A DNA stretch of 64,000 nucleotides from Acidiphilium rubrum (GTDB lineage Bacteria > Pseudomonadota > Alphaproteobacteria > Acetobacterales > Acetobacteraceae): positions 78,424 to 142,423 of the forward strand of contig NZ_FTNE01000001.1 in NCBI RefSeq assembly GCF_900156265.1, written 5' to 3'. This document shows, in pieces, positions 23,598 to 32,560 of this stretch. The translations under genes and the position numbers were made by a program. Within the stretch, counting starts at the first letter, position 1; every line of letters starts with the position of its first letter. Under the pieces are notes generated by a model that had not been told where the DNA came from, did not search any database, and saw nothing but the letters and a program-made list of their open reading frames with translations.

Positions 23598-24557
23598 CTA
23601 CTCGATGCCGGCGAGCATCAGCGCGCCGGTGATCGCGAGATTGGCGATGGTGAGCGGCAGCATCAGCTTCCAGCCATATGACATCAACTGATCGTAGCGC
23701 GGGCGGGGCAGGGCGGCGCGCAGCAGGATGAAGAAGGCGATGAATGCGCCGATTTTCAGGGCGAACCAGACGGCGGGCGGCAGCAACGGGCCGTGCCAGC
23801 CGCCGAAATAGAGCACGACGGTGATCGAGGAGATCAGCACGATGCTGGCGTATTCGCCGATGAAGAACATGCCGAATTTCATGCTGGAATATTCGGTGTG
23901 AAACCCGGCACCCAGCTCGTTTTCGCCTTCCGGCAGGTCGAACGGCAGGCGGTGGGCTTCCGCGATGCCGGCGATCAGGAAGGGTAGAAAGCCGAAGAAT
24001 TGCGGGATCACGAACCAGAGGCGAGTTTGTGCTGCGACGATGGTTTCGAGGTTGAACGAGCCGGTCAGCATGACCACGCCGACCACGGCGAGGCCCATGA
24101 ACACTTCGTAGCTGATGGTTTGCGCCGCCGCGCGCATGCCGCCGAGCAGGGCGAATTTGCTGTTCGACGACCAGCCCGCGAGGATGACGCCGTAGACCGA
24201 CAGCGAGGTCATGCCGAGAAAGAATAGCAGGCCGATGTTCAGGTTCGGCATGATGCCGGCGAACGGGCCGAGTGGGATGACCGCAAAGGCGAGCACCACC
24301 GTGGTCAGCACGATGATGGGTGCCGCGGTGAAGATGATTTTGTCGGCGAAGGGTGGGGTCCAATCCTGCTTGAAGAAAATCTTGATCATGTCGGCGACGA
24401 TTTGCAGCGTGCCCTGCCAGCCGACCCGGTTGGGGCCGAGCCGGTCCTGCCAGAAGCCGAGCAGGCGGCGCTCGGCGAAGGTGAGGCCGGCGGCGAGCAG
24501 GGTGATGCCGAGCAGGACGGCGACCGCCTGGATCAGGGATAGCAAAATGGCGTTCAT
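23598..24557 (-). CDS. nuoH: NADH-quinone oxidoreductase subunit H
   Basis: A 319-residue membrane subunit that forms the quinone-binding cavity with NuoB and NuoD. Conserved parts include [60 protein letters not shown] and [14 protein letters not shown] 24557 is chosen because it overlaps the nuoG stop as ATGA and matches the family start. A longer frame upstream reads nuoG out of frame. Confidence 0.96.
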   Translation of the reverse strand: MNAILLSLIQAVAVLLGITLLAAGLTFAERRLLGFWQDRLGPNRVGWQGTLQIVADMIKIFFKQDWTPPFADKIIFTAAPIIVLTTVVLAFAVIPLGPFAGIMPNLNIGLLFFLGMTSLSVYGVILAGWSSNSKFALLGGMRAAAQTISYEVFMGLAVVGVVMLTGSFNLETIVAAQTRLWFVIPQFFGFLPFLIAGIAEAHRLPFDLPEGENELGAGFHTEYSSMKFGMFFIGEYASIVLISSITVVLYFGGWHGPLLPPAVWFALKIGAFIAFFILLRAALPRPRYDQLMSYGWKLMLPLTIANLAITGALMLAGIE

Positions 24558-27211
24558 GAGGGCTCGCCGGGGTGGCTTGCGGTGATGGTGAGGCTGCCGG
24601 GCAGGGGCGGGTTCGCTTCGCCCTGGACGCCGATCGTGAGGCCGGCGACGCCTGCGGCCATGGTCGGGTCGAGCGCGATGCTGCGGCGGACCGTGGTTGT
24701 GCCGATCGTGCAATCGACCATCGTGCCGGCGGACAGGCCGCGTGTTGCGGCATCGGCGGGGTTCAGGCGGAGGATGGGGCTGCCCACGCGTGATGCGACT
24801 GCGGGCGCGAGATTGCTCAGCTCCTCCGAGCCGAATACGCGCCGGATCGGCAGGGCGAGTATACCCGGCGTCGGTGATGGCGGATGGGGGAGCGGCAGTT
24901 CGGCGGGGATGCGCGTGCTGGCCGGGAAGAGCATGACGCCCGGCTCGGCTGCCGAGGGGAATTTGAGGTTTGCCTGCACGGAGTTCCAACCGGGCGACCA
25001 GACATGGGGCATCAGGCCGGTGCGCGGCATGGTGCCCTCCATCGTCGGGCCGAGCGGGGAATCGGGGTTTGCGAAGGGCTGAGGCTCCCGCACATGGCTT
25101 GCCGCATTGACGGCGGTGCGGCCGCTGTAGCGGTGCGGCAGCGTGGGCGGGCGCTGCATGTCGCCCTCATACGTGTGCGGCCAGAGGATGCGGCAGGCGG
25201 CGAGGTCGGGCAGGTTTGCGGCCATCGCCTCGATCAGGTCGCGGTGGCCGGCCCAGGCGGTAGCCTCGAGGCGGCCGGCGGCGATGCCGGCGTTGCGCAG
25301 GATGTGCCAGGAGGGCGCGGGATCGTCGGCGCCGAAGATCGCCTTGAAGCTGCGCTGGGCGCGGCCTTCCTGGTTGACGATCGTGCCATTGGCGTCGGCG
25401 AAGCTGCCGACCGCGATGGCGAGATCGGCTGTCGCGGTGGTCGGGGTTTCGATGCAGTCGAGCACGCTGAGTGAGGCGATGTGGCTGAAGGCGTGTTCCA
25501 GCGGCCCGGTTTCGCTGCGGCGGTGCAGGTCGTTTTCCAGCACGATGACATGTGGTGCGGATCCTGTCTGGATTGCGGCCAGGGCGGCGGATAGTGGTGG
25601 TGCGCCGAACAGGCCGAGGCCGAGGCTGTTGGCTTCGGGCAGCAGGATGGACAGGCGCGCGGCGATCCCGATGCGGCGCAGGGTGGTGACGATGTTGGCG
25701 GCGGCGCGCATCAAGGCGCTGTCGCCACCGACCACGATGACCGGTGCGGAGGCGCAGCACAGGATGGCCGCGATGGCGGTTGGATCGGCGGCTGAAGGGT
25801 GTTCGAGTTGGGCTTTGATGGTGGCGGCGAGGGTGAGGAGTGCGGTCGGGGCGGGGCGGAGGCAGGCGGTTGCGCAATCATCGAGCCTGGTGCTCATCGG
25901 TGTCGCGATGATCAGCGGTGTTGGCGACCCGGCGGCGCTGCGGCGCGCGGCGCTGTCGTTCCAAACGGGGATCTGCCGGATTGCCAAGGCCTCGCTGGTC
26001 GCGCGCTGGGCTGACTGGCGGAGCGACAAGGCGAGAATCGGTGCGATGTCGGACGGGTCCTCGCCCAGGATCAGCACGGCATCGGCTTGCGCGGCATCGG
26101 CCGGTGTTGCGATCGGGACGGCGGCATCACGCAGGATCGTGATGGCGGTGGCGATGATATCGGCGTCGTGATCCGACACGCCGGCGTAGAAATGCGCGGG
26201 CCCGACCAGAAGGCGCAGGGCCGCGTTGGCTTCGAGCGAGGCGCGCGGCGATCCGATGCCGATGACGTTATTGGTTTGCAACGGTTCAGCGAGTGCGGCG
26301 GTCGCGGCTGCGATATCGAGGGGCGTCTCGGTGCCTTGCGCGTCCCGCTGGGCGGATGTGCGACGTCGCGCTGGCGAGCGGATGAAATCGACGCCAAACC
26401 GGCCGCGGTCGCAGAGGAAATACCCGTTCAGCGCTGCGTTATAGCGATTGACGACGCGCCTGAATTCGCCTTCGCGTTCCTGCACCGTGATGTTGCAGCC
26501 GACGGCGCAGTGCGGGCAGATCGAGGGGGTGGCGCGCATGTCCCATTTGCGGCGAAACCTCGTTGCGAAGGGTTTGTCGACGAACACGCCGGTTGGGCAT
26601 ACTTCGACCAGATTGCCGGCGAATTCGCTATCCAGCGTGCTTGGCGTGGCGCGGCCGAAATAGATGTTGCGGTTGGCGCCGAACACGCCGAAATCATCGC
26701 CGCCGGCATAGTCGCGGTAGAACCTGACGCAGCGGTAGCAGCCGATGCAGCGATTCATTTCATGGCGGATGAAGGGGCCGAGATCCTGGTTGAGATGGGT
26801 GCGTTTGGTAAATCTGTAGCGTCGTTCTGTATGTTTGACCAGAGCTGTCATGTCCTGCAAATGGCATTCGCCGCCGACTTCGCAGACCGGGCAATCATGC
26901 GGATGATTGGTCAGGACAAATTCGATCACCCGGTCGCGAAATTGCGCGGTGGCCGGATCGGTGATCGAAAGACGCATGCCCGGGGTCACCGGCGTCATGC
27001 AGGCCATCACGATAGTGCCGGTGTGATCCTCCGGGCCGTTGAACAGTTTGACGGCGCATTGCCGGCAGGCGCCGACCGCGCCGAGGGCGGGGTGCCAGCA
27101 GAAATAGGGCAGGTCGAGTTTGGCCGACAAGCAGGCTTCGAGGACATTCTGGCCGGGTTGGGCCGTGATGATCGTGCGATCGACATCGAGGTGCAGATGG
27201 TTCAGGTCCAT
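24554..27211 (-). CDS. nuoG: NADH-quinone oxidoreductase subunit G with N7 cluster motif
   Basis: An 885-residue iron-sulfur subunit of the peripheral arm. The N-terminal [2Fe-2S] site is C38-C49-C52-C71. A His-ligated site follows ([14 protein letters not shown]), then CIGCYRC. The next domain begins [10 protein letters not shown], and with a Cys exactly 27 residues later (FLCDRG) gives C-x2-C-x3-C-x27-C, the off-pathway N7 cluster motif found in E. coli and Thermus NuoG. The remainder is a molybdopterin-oxidoreductase-like domain without cofactor residues that I can identify. Length is like E. coli (about 900) rather than typical alphaproteobacterial NuoG (about 690). It overlaps nuoF by 10 bp and nuoH by 4 bp. 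Confidence 0.95.
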   Translation of the reverse strand: MDLNHLHLDVDRTIITAQPGQNVLEACLSAKLDLPYFCWHPALGAVGACRQCAVKLFNGPEDHTGTIVMACMTPVTPGMRLSITDPATAQFRDRVIEFVLTNHPHDCPVCEVGGECHLQDMTALVKHTERRYRFTKRTHLNQDLGPFIRHEMNRCIGCYRCVRFYRDYAGGDDFGVFGANRNIYFGRATPSTLDSEFAGNLVEVCPTGVFVDKPFATRFRRKWDMRATPSICPHCAVGCNITVQEREGEFRRVVNRYNAALNGYFLCDRGRFGVDFIRSPARRRTSAQRDAQGTETPLDIAAATAALAEPLQTNNVIGIGSPRASLEANAALRLLVGPAHFYAGVSDHDADIIATAITILRDAAVPIATPADAAQADAVLILGEDPSDIAPILALSLRQSAQRATSEALAIRQIPVWNDSAARRSAAGSPTPLIIATPMSTRLDDCATACLRPAPTALLTLAATIKAQLEHPSAADPTAIAAILCCASAPVIVVGGDSALMRAAANIVTTLRRIGIAARLSILLPEANSLGLGLFGAPPLSAALAAIQTGSAPHVIVLENDLHRRSETGPLEHAFSHIASLSVLDCIETPTTATADLAIAVGSFADANGTIVNQEGRAQRSFKAIFGADDPAPSWHILRNAGIAAGRLEATAWAGHRDLIEAMAANLPDLAACRILWPHTYEGDMQRPPTLPHRYSGRTAVNAASHVREPQPFANPDSPLGPTMEGTMPRTGLMPHVWSPGWNSVQANLKFPSAAEPGVMLFPASTRIPAELPLPHPPSPTPGILALPIRRVFGSEELSNLAPAVASRVGSPILRLNPADAATRGLSAGTMVDCTIGTTTVRRSIALDPTMAAGVAGLTIGVQGEANPPLPGSLTITASHPGEPS

Positions 27212-28488
27212 GCGCAGGCCCTGGTTTCGATGTGCCGGGTGAATTCGGCGCTGAAATAGCGCAGGCCGCTTTGCAGCGATGCCATCGCACCGGGTGCCAG
27301 GGCGCAGAAGGTGCGGCCCGGGCCGAGATTGCCGGTCATTTCCGCGAGCGTATCGAGATCGTCGATCATGCCGGTGCCGGCCTCGATCGATTTCAGGATG
27401 CGTTCGACCCAGGGCAAACCATCGCGGCAGGGGGCGCACCAGCCGCAGGATTCGCGGGCGAAAAACTGTTGCAGATTGGCGATGAAACCGACCGGGCAGG
27501 TGTGATCGTCGAGCACGATGGCGGTGCCGGTGCCGAGCCTGGTGCCGTGCGCCGCCATGGCTTGCGCGGTCATGCTGACGTCGAGCTGATCGCCTGGGAG
27601 AAACGCGGTCGACGCGCCACCGGGCAGGACGGCGCGCAGTTCATAGCCCGTTTTCATCCCGCCGGCATGGTGTTCGATCATGTCGTGCAGCGTGGTGCCC
27701 ATCGGCAGTTCGAAGGCGCCGGGGTGGTTCACGCGCCCGCTGACGCCGTAGATTTTGGTGCCGACGCCGCCGTTGATGCCGAGGCTGCGATACCACGCCG
27801 CACCGTAGCGGACGATGTGCGGAATGTTGCAGATGGTCTCGACATTGTTGACGATGGTCGGGCAGCCCCAGAGGCCGCTGATCTGCGGAAACGGCGGCTT
27901 GGCGCGGGGGATGGCGCGATGGCCTTCCAGGGAGTTCAGCAGCGCGGTTTCCTCGCCGCAGATGTAGCGCCCGGCGCCGGCGTGCACCTGAATTGAAAGA
28001 TTGTAGCCGGAGCCGAGGATATTCTCGCCGAGCAGGCCTGCTGCCGTGGCTTCGGCGATCGCGGTGCTCAGGCGCTCGATGGCGGTGACGTATTCGCCGC
28101 GGATGAAGATATAGGACATGTTCGCTTCGACGGCATAGGCGCTCAGGATGATGCCCTCGATCATCTGGTGGGGGTCGCCTTCGAGCAGCAGGCGGTCCTT
28201 GAACGTGCCGGGTTCCATTTCATCGGCGTTGACCACGAAGTAGCGCGGGCCGGGCCGTTGTGCGGCGCTCGGCATCAACTGCCATTTGAGCCCGGTTGGA
28301 AAGCCACCGCCGCCGCAACCGGTGAGGCCGGACTCGGTGACCATGTGTACGATGGCGGCGGGGTCGGTCTTGCCCAGTGTATCGCGGACCGCGCGATAGC
28401 CATCGGCCCGTTCGTAGGCGGCGATATCGAAATGTGGTGCGCCGCGATGGATGTTGCGCGTCAGCGGGCGGTCGGGCGCTGTGTTCAT
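27202..28488 (-). CDS. nuoF: NADH-quinone oxidoreductase subunit F (NADH- and FMN-binding)
   Basis: A 428-residue subunit that oxidises NADH through FMN and passes electrons to cluster N3. The nucleotide-binding loop reads TGCGGGGFPTGLKW, close to the usual GRGGAGFPTG. FMN-binding NADEMEPGTFKDR and GAGRYICGEETALLNSLEG are present. Near the C-terminus ESCGWCAPCRDG plus a later Cys (GRTFCAL) bind N3. The ATG at 28488 overlaps the nuoE stop as ATGA. Confidence 0.96.
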   Translation of the reverse strand: MNTAPDRPLTRNIHRGAPHFDIAAYERADGYRAVRDTLGKTDPAAIVHMVTESGLTGCGGGGFPTGLKWQLMPSAAQRPGPRYFVVNADEMEPGTFKDRLLLEGDPHQMIEGIILSAYAVEANMSYIFIRGEYVTAIERLSTAIAEATAAGLLGENILGSGYNLSIQVHAGAGRYICGEETALLNSLEGHRAIPRAKPPFPQISGLWGCPTIVNNVETICNIPHIVRYGAAWYRSLGINGGVGTKIYGVSGRVNHPGAFELPMGTTLHDMIEHHAGGMKTGYELRAVLPGGASTAFLPGDQLDVSMTAQAMAAHGTRLGTGTAIVLDDHTCPVGFIANLQQFFARESCGWCAPCRDGLPWVERILKSIEAGTGMIDDLDTLAEMTGNLGPGRTFCALAPGAMASLQSGLRYFSAEFTRHIETRACAWT

Positions 28489-28979
28489 GGGAGTGGCGTG
28501 GCGTCGAACATTGCGTCGAGCGTGGCGGGATCGACGTTGCCGTGCAGCACATCGTTCGCCATCATCGCCGGGGCGTGATCGCAATGGCCGAGGCAGACGA
28601 TGGGCAGGAGCGTGAACCGGCCATCGGCCGAGGTTTCGCCTGGCTTGATGCCGATGCGGCGTTCGATGTGCTGTGCCAGATGATCGCGCCCGGTGATCCA
28701 GCAGGTGATACTGTCGCACAACAGGATAACGGTCTGGCCAACCGGTTTGCGGTAGATCAGATTGTAGAAGGTCGCGAGGCCGTCGAGTTCGGCGGCCGGC
28801 AGGCCGAGCAGGTGGGCGATTTCGGCGAGGAGGTTGTCGCCGATGTAACGCCGCCGTTGCTGGACGAGTTTCAGCGCATCGATCGCGGCGGCGCGCGCGG
28901 TTGGGTAGTGGCCGATCAGATTGCGGATTTCGGCGCGCTCGGTCGGATCGAGCGCGGGCTGGGCTTCAACGATCGACAT
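28485..28979 (-). CDS. nuoE: NADH-quinone oxidoreductase subunit E
   Basis: A 164-residue thioredoxin-fold [2Fe-2S] protein that carries cluster N1a beside the NADH site. The cluster cysteines are in CDSITC and CLGHC, with [16 protein letters not shown] before them. The size matches E. coli NuoE (166) more than the longer alphaproteobacterial/mitochondrial type. Its start lies within the last 14 bp of nuoCD, and its stop overlaps nuoF. Confidence 0.95.
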   Translation of the reverse strand: MSIVEAQPALDPTERAEIRNLIGHYPTARAAAIDALKLVQQRRRYIGDNLLAEIAHLLGLPAAELDGLATFYNLIYRKPVGQTVILLCDSITCWITGRDHLAQHIERRIGIKPGETSADGRFTLLPIVCLGHCDHAPAMMANDVLHGNVDPATLDAMFDATPLP

Positions 28980-30744
28980 CGGCCATCACGAAATCGATGC
29001 TGCCGATGATCGCGATGAGGTCGGCCAGGTAGGCGCCGCGGCTGATCGCGGGGATGATCTGCAGATGGGCGAAGGAGGGAGTGCGGATGCGCACGCGGTA
29101 GGGCTGGGTGGTGCCGTCGCTGACCAGATGATAGGTGTTGAGGCCTTTGGTCGCTTCGATGGTTGTCGAGACCTCGCCGGGGGGAATTACGGCACCCCAG
29201 GTCGCGTTGAGGAAATGCGGGATCAGCGTGTCGATATCGTGCAGCACGGCTTCGCGCGGCATCGGCATGGCGAGCGGGTGGTTCGATTTCACCGGGCCCG
29301 GCGGCATTTGTTCCAGGCACTGGCTGATGATTCGCAGGCTCTCGCGCATTTCATCGAGCCGCAGTTGAACGCGGTTGTAGCAATCGCCGCGCTGGGCGAT
29401 CGGGATGTCGAACGCGAGTTGATCATAGCCGGAATAGGGATGGATTTTGCGATAGTCGAACGCGATACCGGTGGCGCGCAGGCCGGGGCCGGTGACGCCC
29501 CAGTCGAGCGCTTCGGCCGCGCTGTATTCACCGATGCCGATGGTGCGGGCTTTGAATATGCGGTTGCGCATTACCATCGATTGATATTCGTCGAGCCGCT
29601 TGGGCAGATAGGCTAGAAACTCTCGGACCTTGCCATCCCAGCCCTGGGGCAGGTCGGCCGCGACGCCGCCGATCCGGAAGAACGAGGGGTGCATGCGAAA
29701 GCCGCAGATCATTTCGATCAGTTCGAGGGCGCGTTCGCGATCGGTAAAGACGTAGAACACCGGCGATAACTGGCCGACGTCCTGGACCATGGTGCCGAAG
29801 AACACGAGATGGCTGATGATCCGGAAAATCTCGGCAAGCATGATGCGGATCATTTGCGCGCGGGCCGGGACGGTGATGCCGGCCAGTTGTTCCACGCCCA
29901 TCACGTAAGGGAAATTATTCATCACGCCGGCGACATAGTCGATGCGGTCGGTGTAGGGGATGAAGCTGTGCCAGGACTGGCGTTCGCCGATTTTTTCGGC
30001 ACCCCGATGATGAAAGCCGATTTCGGGGACGACATCGATGATCTCTTCGCCGCGCAGCTTGACGACCAACCGCAGCACGCCGTGCAGGCTGGGATGATTG
30101 GGGCCGAGGTTGATGATCATGGTTTCGGGATCGTCGTCGGCATCGTCGATCATGCCGGCGAGCGCTGGACTATCGCGGAGCGCGTACTGTTCGGCCTGTT
30201 CGGTTGCGGCTTGCATGACGAACGGGCCGCGTTCCGTCGCACGGCTGTAGTGGTCCTTGCGCAACGGATGGCCCTGCCAGCTTTCGGGCATCAGGATCCG
30301 GCGGAGATTGTCATGCCCTGCGAAGCGGATGCCGAACATGTCCCATATTTCGCGCTCGTACCAATTTGCGTTCGGAAACACCGCGCACAGGGTTGGGGCG
30401 ATCAGCGCATCCTGCGTCAGCGGAATTTTCACCCGCAGCTGCTTGCCGTCGGTCGGGCGAAGCACATGGTATAGCAAGGTGAAATCGGCACAATTTGGGT
30501 GCGGGCGGTGGGTACGCTGCCGTTCGTCGATTGCCGTGATATCGAGCAGGAGCCGATAATTCTGGGCCTGGTCGGTTTTGAGGTACTGCATCTGGCGGAT
30601 CAGGTGATCGGCGTCGCACCAGATGGTCTCGATGGCGTCGGTGGTGGCTTGCGGCGATGGCGGCACGGGTTGCGCCGGTTGGGCGGCGGGCGGGCAGGAT
30701 TTCAGAGCAGGTGGGGCGATGGCGTCGGGCAAGGTTACGCTCAT
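28966..30744 (-). CDS. nuoC: NADH-quinone oxidoreductase fused subunit C/D
   Basis: A 592-residue fusion. The first ~200 residues are the 30-kDa NuoC domain ([37 protein letters not shown]). The rest is the 49-kDa NuoD domain ([65 protein letters not shown]), which builds the quinone site with NuoB. Fusion is standard in E. coli-type clusters, whereas most Alphaproteobacteria keep two genes. There is no break or frameshift at the joint. Its ATG overlaps the nuoB stop. Confidence 0.96.
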   Translation of the reverse strand: MSVTLPDAIAPPALKSCPPAAQPAQPVPPSPQATTDAIETIWCDADHLIRQMQYLKTDQAQNYRLLLDITAIDERQRTHRPHPNCADFTLLYHVLRPTDGKQLRVKIPLTQDALIAPTLCAVFPNANWYEREIWDMFGIRFAGHDNLRRILMPESWQGHPLRKDHYSRATERGPFVMQAATEQAEQYALRDSPALAGMIDDADDDPETMIINLGPNHPSLHGVLRLVVKLRGEEIIDVVPEIGFHHRGAEKIGERQSWHSFIPYTDRIDYVAGVMNNFPYVMGVEQLAGITVPARAQMIRIMLAEIFRIISHLVFFGTMVQDVGQLSPVFYVFTDRERALELIEMICGFRMHPSFFRIGGVAADLPQGWDGKVREFLAYLPKRLDEYQSMVMRNRIFKARTIGIGEYSAAEALDWGVTGPGLRATGIAFDYRKIHPYSGYDQLAFDIPIAQRGDCYNRVQLRLDEMRESLRIISQCLEQMPPGPVKSNHPLAMPMPREAVLHDIDTLIPHFLNATWGAVIPPGEVSTTIEATKGLNTYHLVSDGTTQPYRVRIRTPSFAHLQIIPAISRGAYLADLIAIIGSIDFVMADVDR

Positions 30745-31340
30745 GACAGGCGATCCGGCAGCGGTGATGTCCGCATGGCCATGCGGGCGTCGGTCTTGAG
30801 GTCGCGCTGGCTGGGCGGGGTGTAGGGAACCGGGCCGGTGTCGCCGATCATCCAGCTCAAAGGGCGTTTTGTGGCGCTGATCGAGTTCTGGAGCAGCAAC
30901 AGGCCTTCGAACAAGGCTTCCGGGCGGGGTGGGCAGCCTGGCACATAGACATCGACCGGCAGGATACTGTCGACGCCCTGCACGACACTATAGACATCGT
31001 ACATGCCGCCGGAATTGGCGCATGAGCCCATCGAGATGACCCAGCGCGGCTCGAGCATCTGGTCGTAGAGATATTTCACCACCGGCGCCATTTTCAGGAA
31101 CACGGTGCCGGCGATCACGATGACATCGGCTTGGCGGGGTGTCGCGCGCAGCACCTCGGCGCCGTAGCGGGCGATGTCGAATTTTGAGGTGAACGACGTC
31201 GCCATTTCGACGTAGCAGCAGGACAGACCGAAATTGAACGGCCAGAGCGAGTGTTTCTGACCCCAGGAGACCAGATCCTCCAGTTTGCCGAGCATGAATT
31301 TCTGGTTGGCGCCGGTCGGGTCCGGCGCTGGGTGGGTCAC
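30741..31340 (-). CDS. nuoB: NADH-quinone oxidoreductase subunit B
   Basis: A subunit of about 199 residues holding the terminal cluster N2 next to the quinone site. The ligands are the tandem pair in GLSCCYVEM, plus [10 protein letters not shown] and [12 protein letters not shown] chose GTG 31340 because it overlaps the nuoA stop as GTGA, like other joints in this operon, and leads directly into the conserved core. An in-frame ATG at 31388 would add 16 residues and overlap nuoA by 52 bp. Confidence 0.94.
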   Translation of the reverse strand: MTHPAPDPTGANQKFMLGKLEDLVSWGQKHSLWPFNFGLSCCYVEMATSFTSKFDIARYGAEVLRATPRQADVIVIAGTVFLKMAPVVKYLYDQMLEPRWVISMGSCANSGGMYDVYSVVQGVDSILPVDVYVPGCPPRPEALFEGLLLLQNSISATKRPLSWMIGDTGPVPYTPPSQRDLKTDARMAMRTSPLPDRLS

Positions 31341-31744
31341 AGTGCCCGGTTCCGGGCTGCCAGAGGACGCCGCGACCGCGGCTGCCATTCCAGCGCGCCT
31401 GAGCGCCAGAGATAGGCCAGGGCGACCAGGAGCAGGGCGAGGAATGACATGATGCCGCCATAGGCCGGCCAACCGGCACGGCGGGCGGCGACCGCCCAGG
31501 CAAAGACGAAGACCATTTCAAGATCGAAAATGACGAAGAGCATCGCGACCAGATAGAATTGGCTGGGAAACCTGATTTTTGCGTCGTGGATCGGCATGAT
31601 GCCGGATTCGAACGGGTGTGGATCGGCCGGGCCGCGCTTGCGGGGGCCGAGCAGATAGGAGCCTCCGACCATGACACAGGTCATTGCGATGATGGCGATG
31701 ATGTAGAAACCAAGTCCGACGAAGTGTTGTGGCGTCGGCGTCAT
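31337..31744 (-). CDS. nuoA: NADH-quinone oxidoreductase subunit A
   Basis: A 135-residue subunit with three membrane helices that helps seal the quinone chamber. The family loop [24 protein letters not shown] is cut by the usual conserved Glu and Asp, and [14 protein letters not shown] follows. It is the first large gene of the operon. Its ATG overlaps the stop codon of a 17-codon upstream frame (31794-31741), while the ATG itself lacks a clear Shine-Dalgarno. Translation may therefore depend on that leader. Confidence 0.95.
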   Translation of the reverse strand: MTPTPQHFVGLGFYIIAIIAMTCVMVGGSYLLGPRKRGPADPHPFESGIMPIHDAKIRFPSQFYLVAMLFVIFDLEMVFVFAWAVAARRAGWPAYGGIMSFLALLLVALAYLWRSGALEWQPRSRRPLAARNRAL

Positions 31745-31794
31745 GCCGTGTTGCCGAGGCGTGAATGGATTTCGAGTCCGGCGTGGTCGATCAT
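31741..31794 (-). CDS. possible 17-residue leader peptide coupled to nuoA
   Basis: ATG at 31794 is preceded by GAGAGGAAACGCG, the best Shine-Dalgarno near the operon start. The frame encodes [17 protein letters not shown] and stops at TGA 31743-31741, overlapping the nuoA ATG as ATGA. This matches the coupling style of the operon. It may be a true leader that feeds ribosomes to nuoA. The peptide itself shows no recognisable motif. Confidence 0.45.
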   Translation of the reverse strand: MIDHAGLEIHSRLGNTA

Positions 31795-31861
31795 CGCGTT
31801 TCCTCTCGTGACAGCACCACCTTCAAGGCTCGTGCGGTTTTCCCGGCGACGCTCTGCGGCA

Positions 31862-31945
31862 TCGATCACATTACGATGACAGAGTTAGATTAAATCAGTA
31901 AAGATAAAAAATTTTTTGAGTTCTTTAGAAAAACTTAATTCGGGC
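31862..31945 (-). promoter_or_regulatory. AT-rich presumed promoter region of the nuo operon
   Basis: This stretch is very AT-rich against a GC-rich background and lies 70-150 bp upstream of the leader ATG. It contains runs of A and T and TTTAATCTAAC-like sequence on the - strand that could hold a -10 element. I could not define a convincing -35/-10 pair. Confidence 0.4.
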
Positions 31946-31992
31946 GAATCGTCATGTGTTCGCTATCAAGCGCGGAACTCGGTGGTTTGGCC

Positions 31993-32069
<77 letters not shown>

Positions 32070-32226
32070 CGTCGCGCTGATGGCAGGGTGAGCCTGCGGA
32101 TGCGATCAGCCAAAGGAACTGGCGGCTCCGATCGAACATTGCGGGCGGCTGCGGTTTCACGGCGGGCTTGCGGCTGCGCGGGCGGTCGGCCGCGACGCTG
32201 GCGGGGGACATTCTCAGGGGAAGCCT

Positions 32227-32302
32227 TGGCTCCCGGAGCAGGACTCGAACCTGCGACAAAGCGGTTAACAGCCGCTTGCTCTACCAACTGAGCTATCCGG
32301 GA
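32227..32302 (-). tRNA. tRNA-Asn (anticodon GUU)
   Basis: The minus strand folds as a standard cloverleaf. The acceptor TCCCGGA pairs with TCCGGGA, the D-arm is GCTC...GAGC, and the anticodon stem AGCGG/CCGCT encloses loop CTGTTAA with anticodon GTT. The T-arm is GCAGG-TTCGAGT-CCTGC. The discriminator is G and CCA is encoded (32229-32227). Confidence 0.96.
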
Positions 32303-32428
32303 ACTATGCTGCGCGTCTTAGCCAAGCCGACGGCGATTGGCAACAGGGGGTTGGTGACGTGCGGCGCACCGATGGTTTGGCCGCCTCTTTTGGGCCGGAA
32401 TGAGTTGTGCTAAGGCCAGCCATCGGTT

Positions 32429-32513
32429 GCGGGCGTGGTGGAACTGGTAGACGCGCCGGACTCAAAATCCGGTTCCGAGAGGAGTGTCGGTTCGATTCCG
32501 ACCGCCCGCACCA
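32429..32513 (+). tRNA. tRNA-Leu (anticodon CAA)
   Basis: A class II tRNA with a long variable arm. The acceptor GCGGGCG pairs with CGCCCGC, and the anticodon stem CCGGA/TCCGG encloses loop CTCAAAA with anticodon CAA, which reads UUG. The T-arm is GTCGG-TTCGATT-CCGAC, the discriminator is A and CCA is encoded (32511-32513). It is transcribed away from tRNA-Asn. Confidence 0.96.
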
Positions 32514-32560
32514 TGAAAATTCGAACAGCTGGCGCGGGAACGGCCGTCATTCTGGCGGCG

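Noticed and set aside
31337-31388. Start of nuoB at ATG 31388
   Set aside because: It would overlap nuoA by 52 bp, whereas GTG 31340 gives the 4-bp overlap seen at most joints of the operon.
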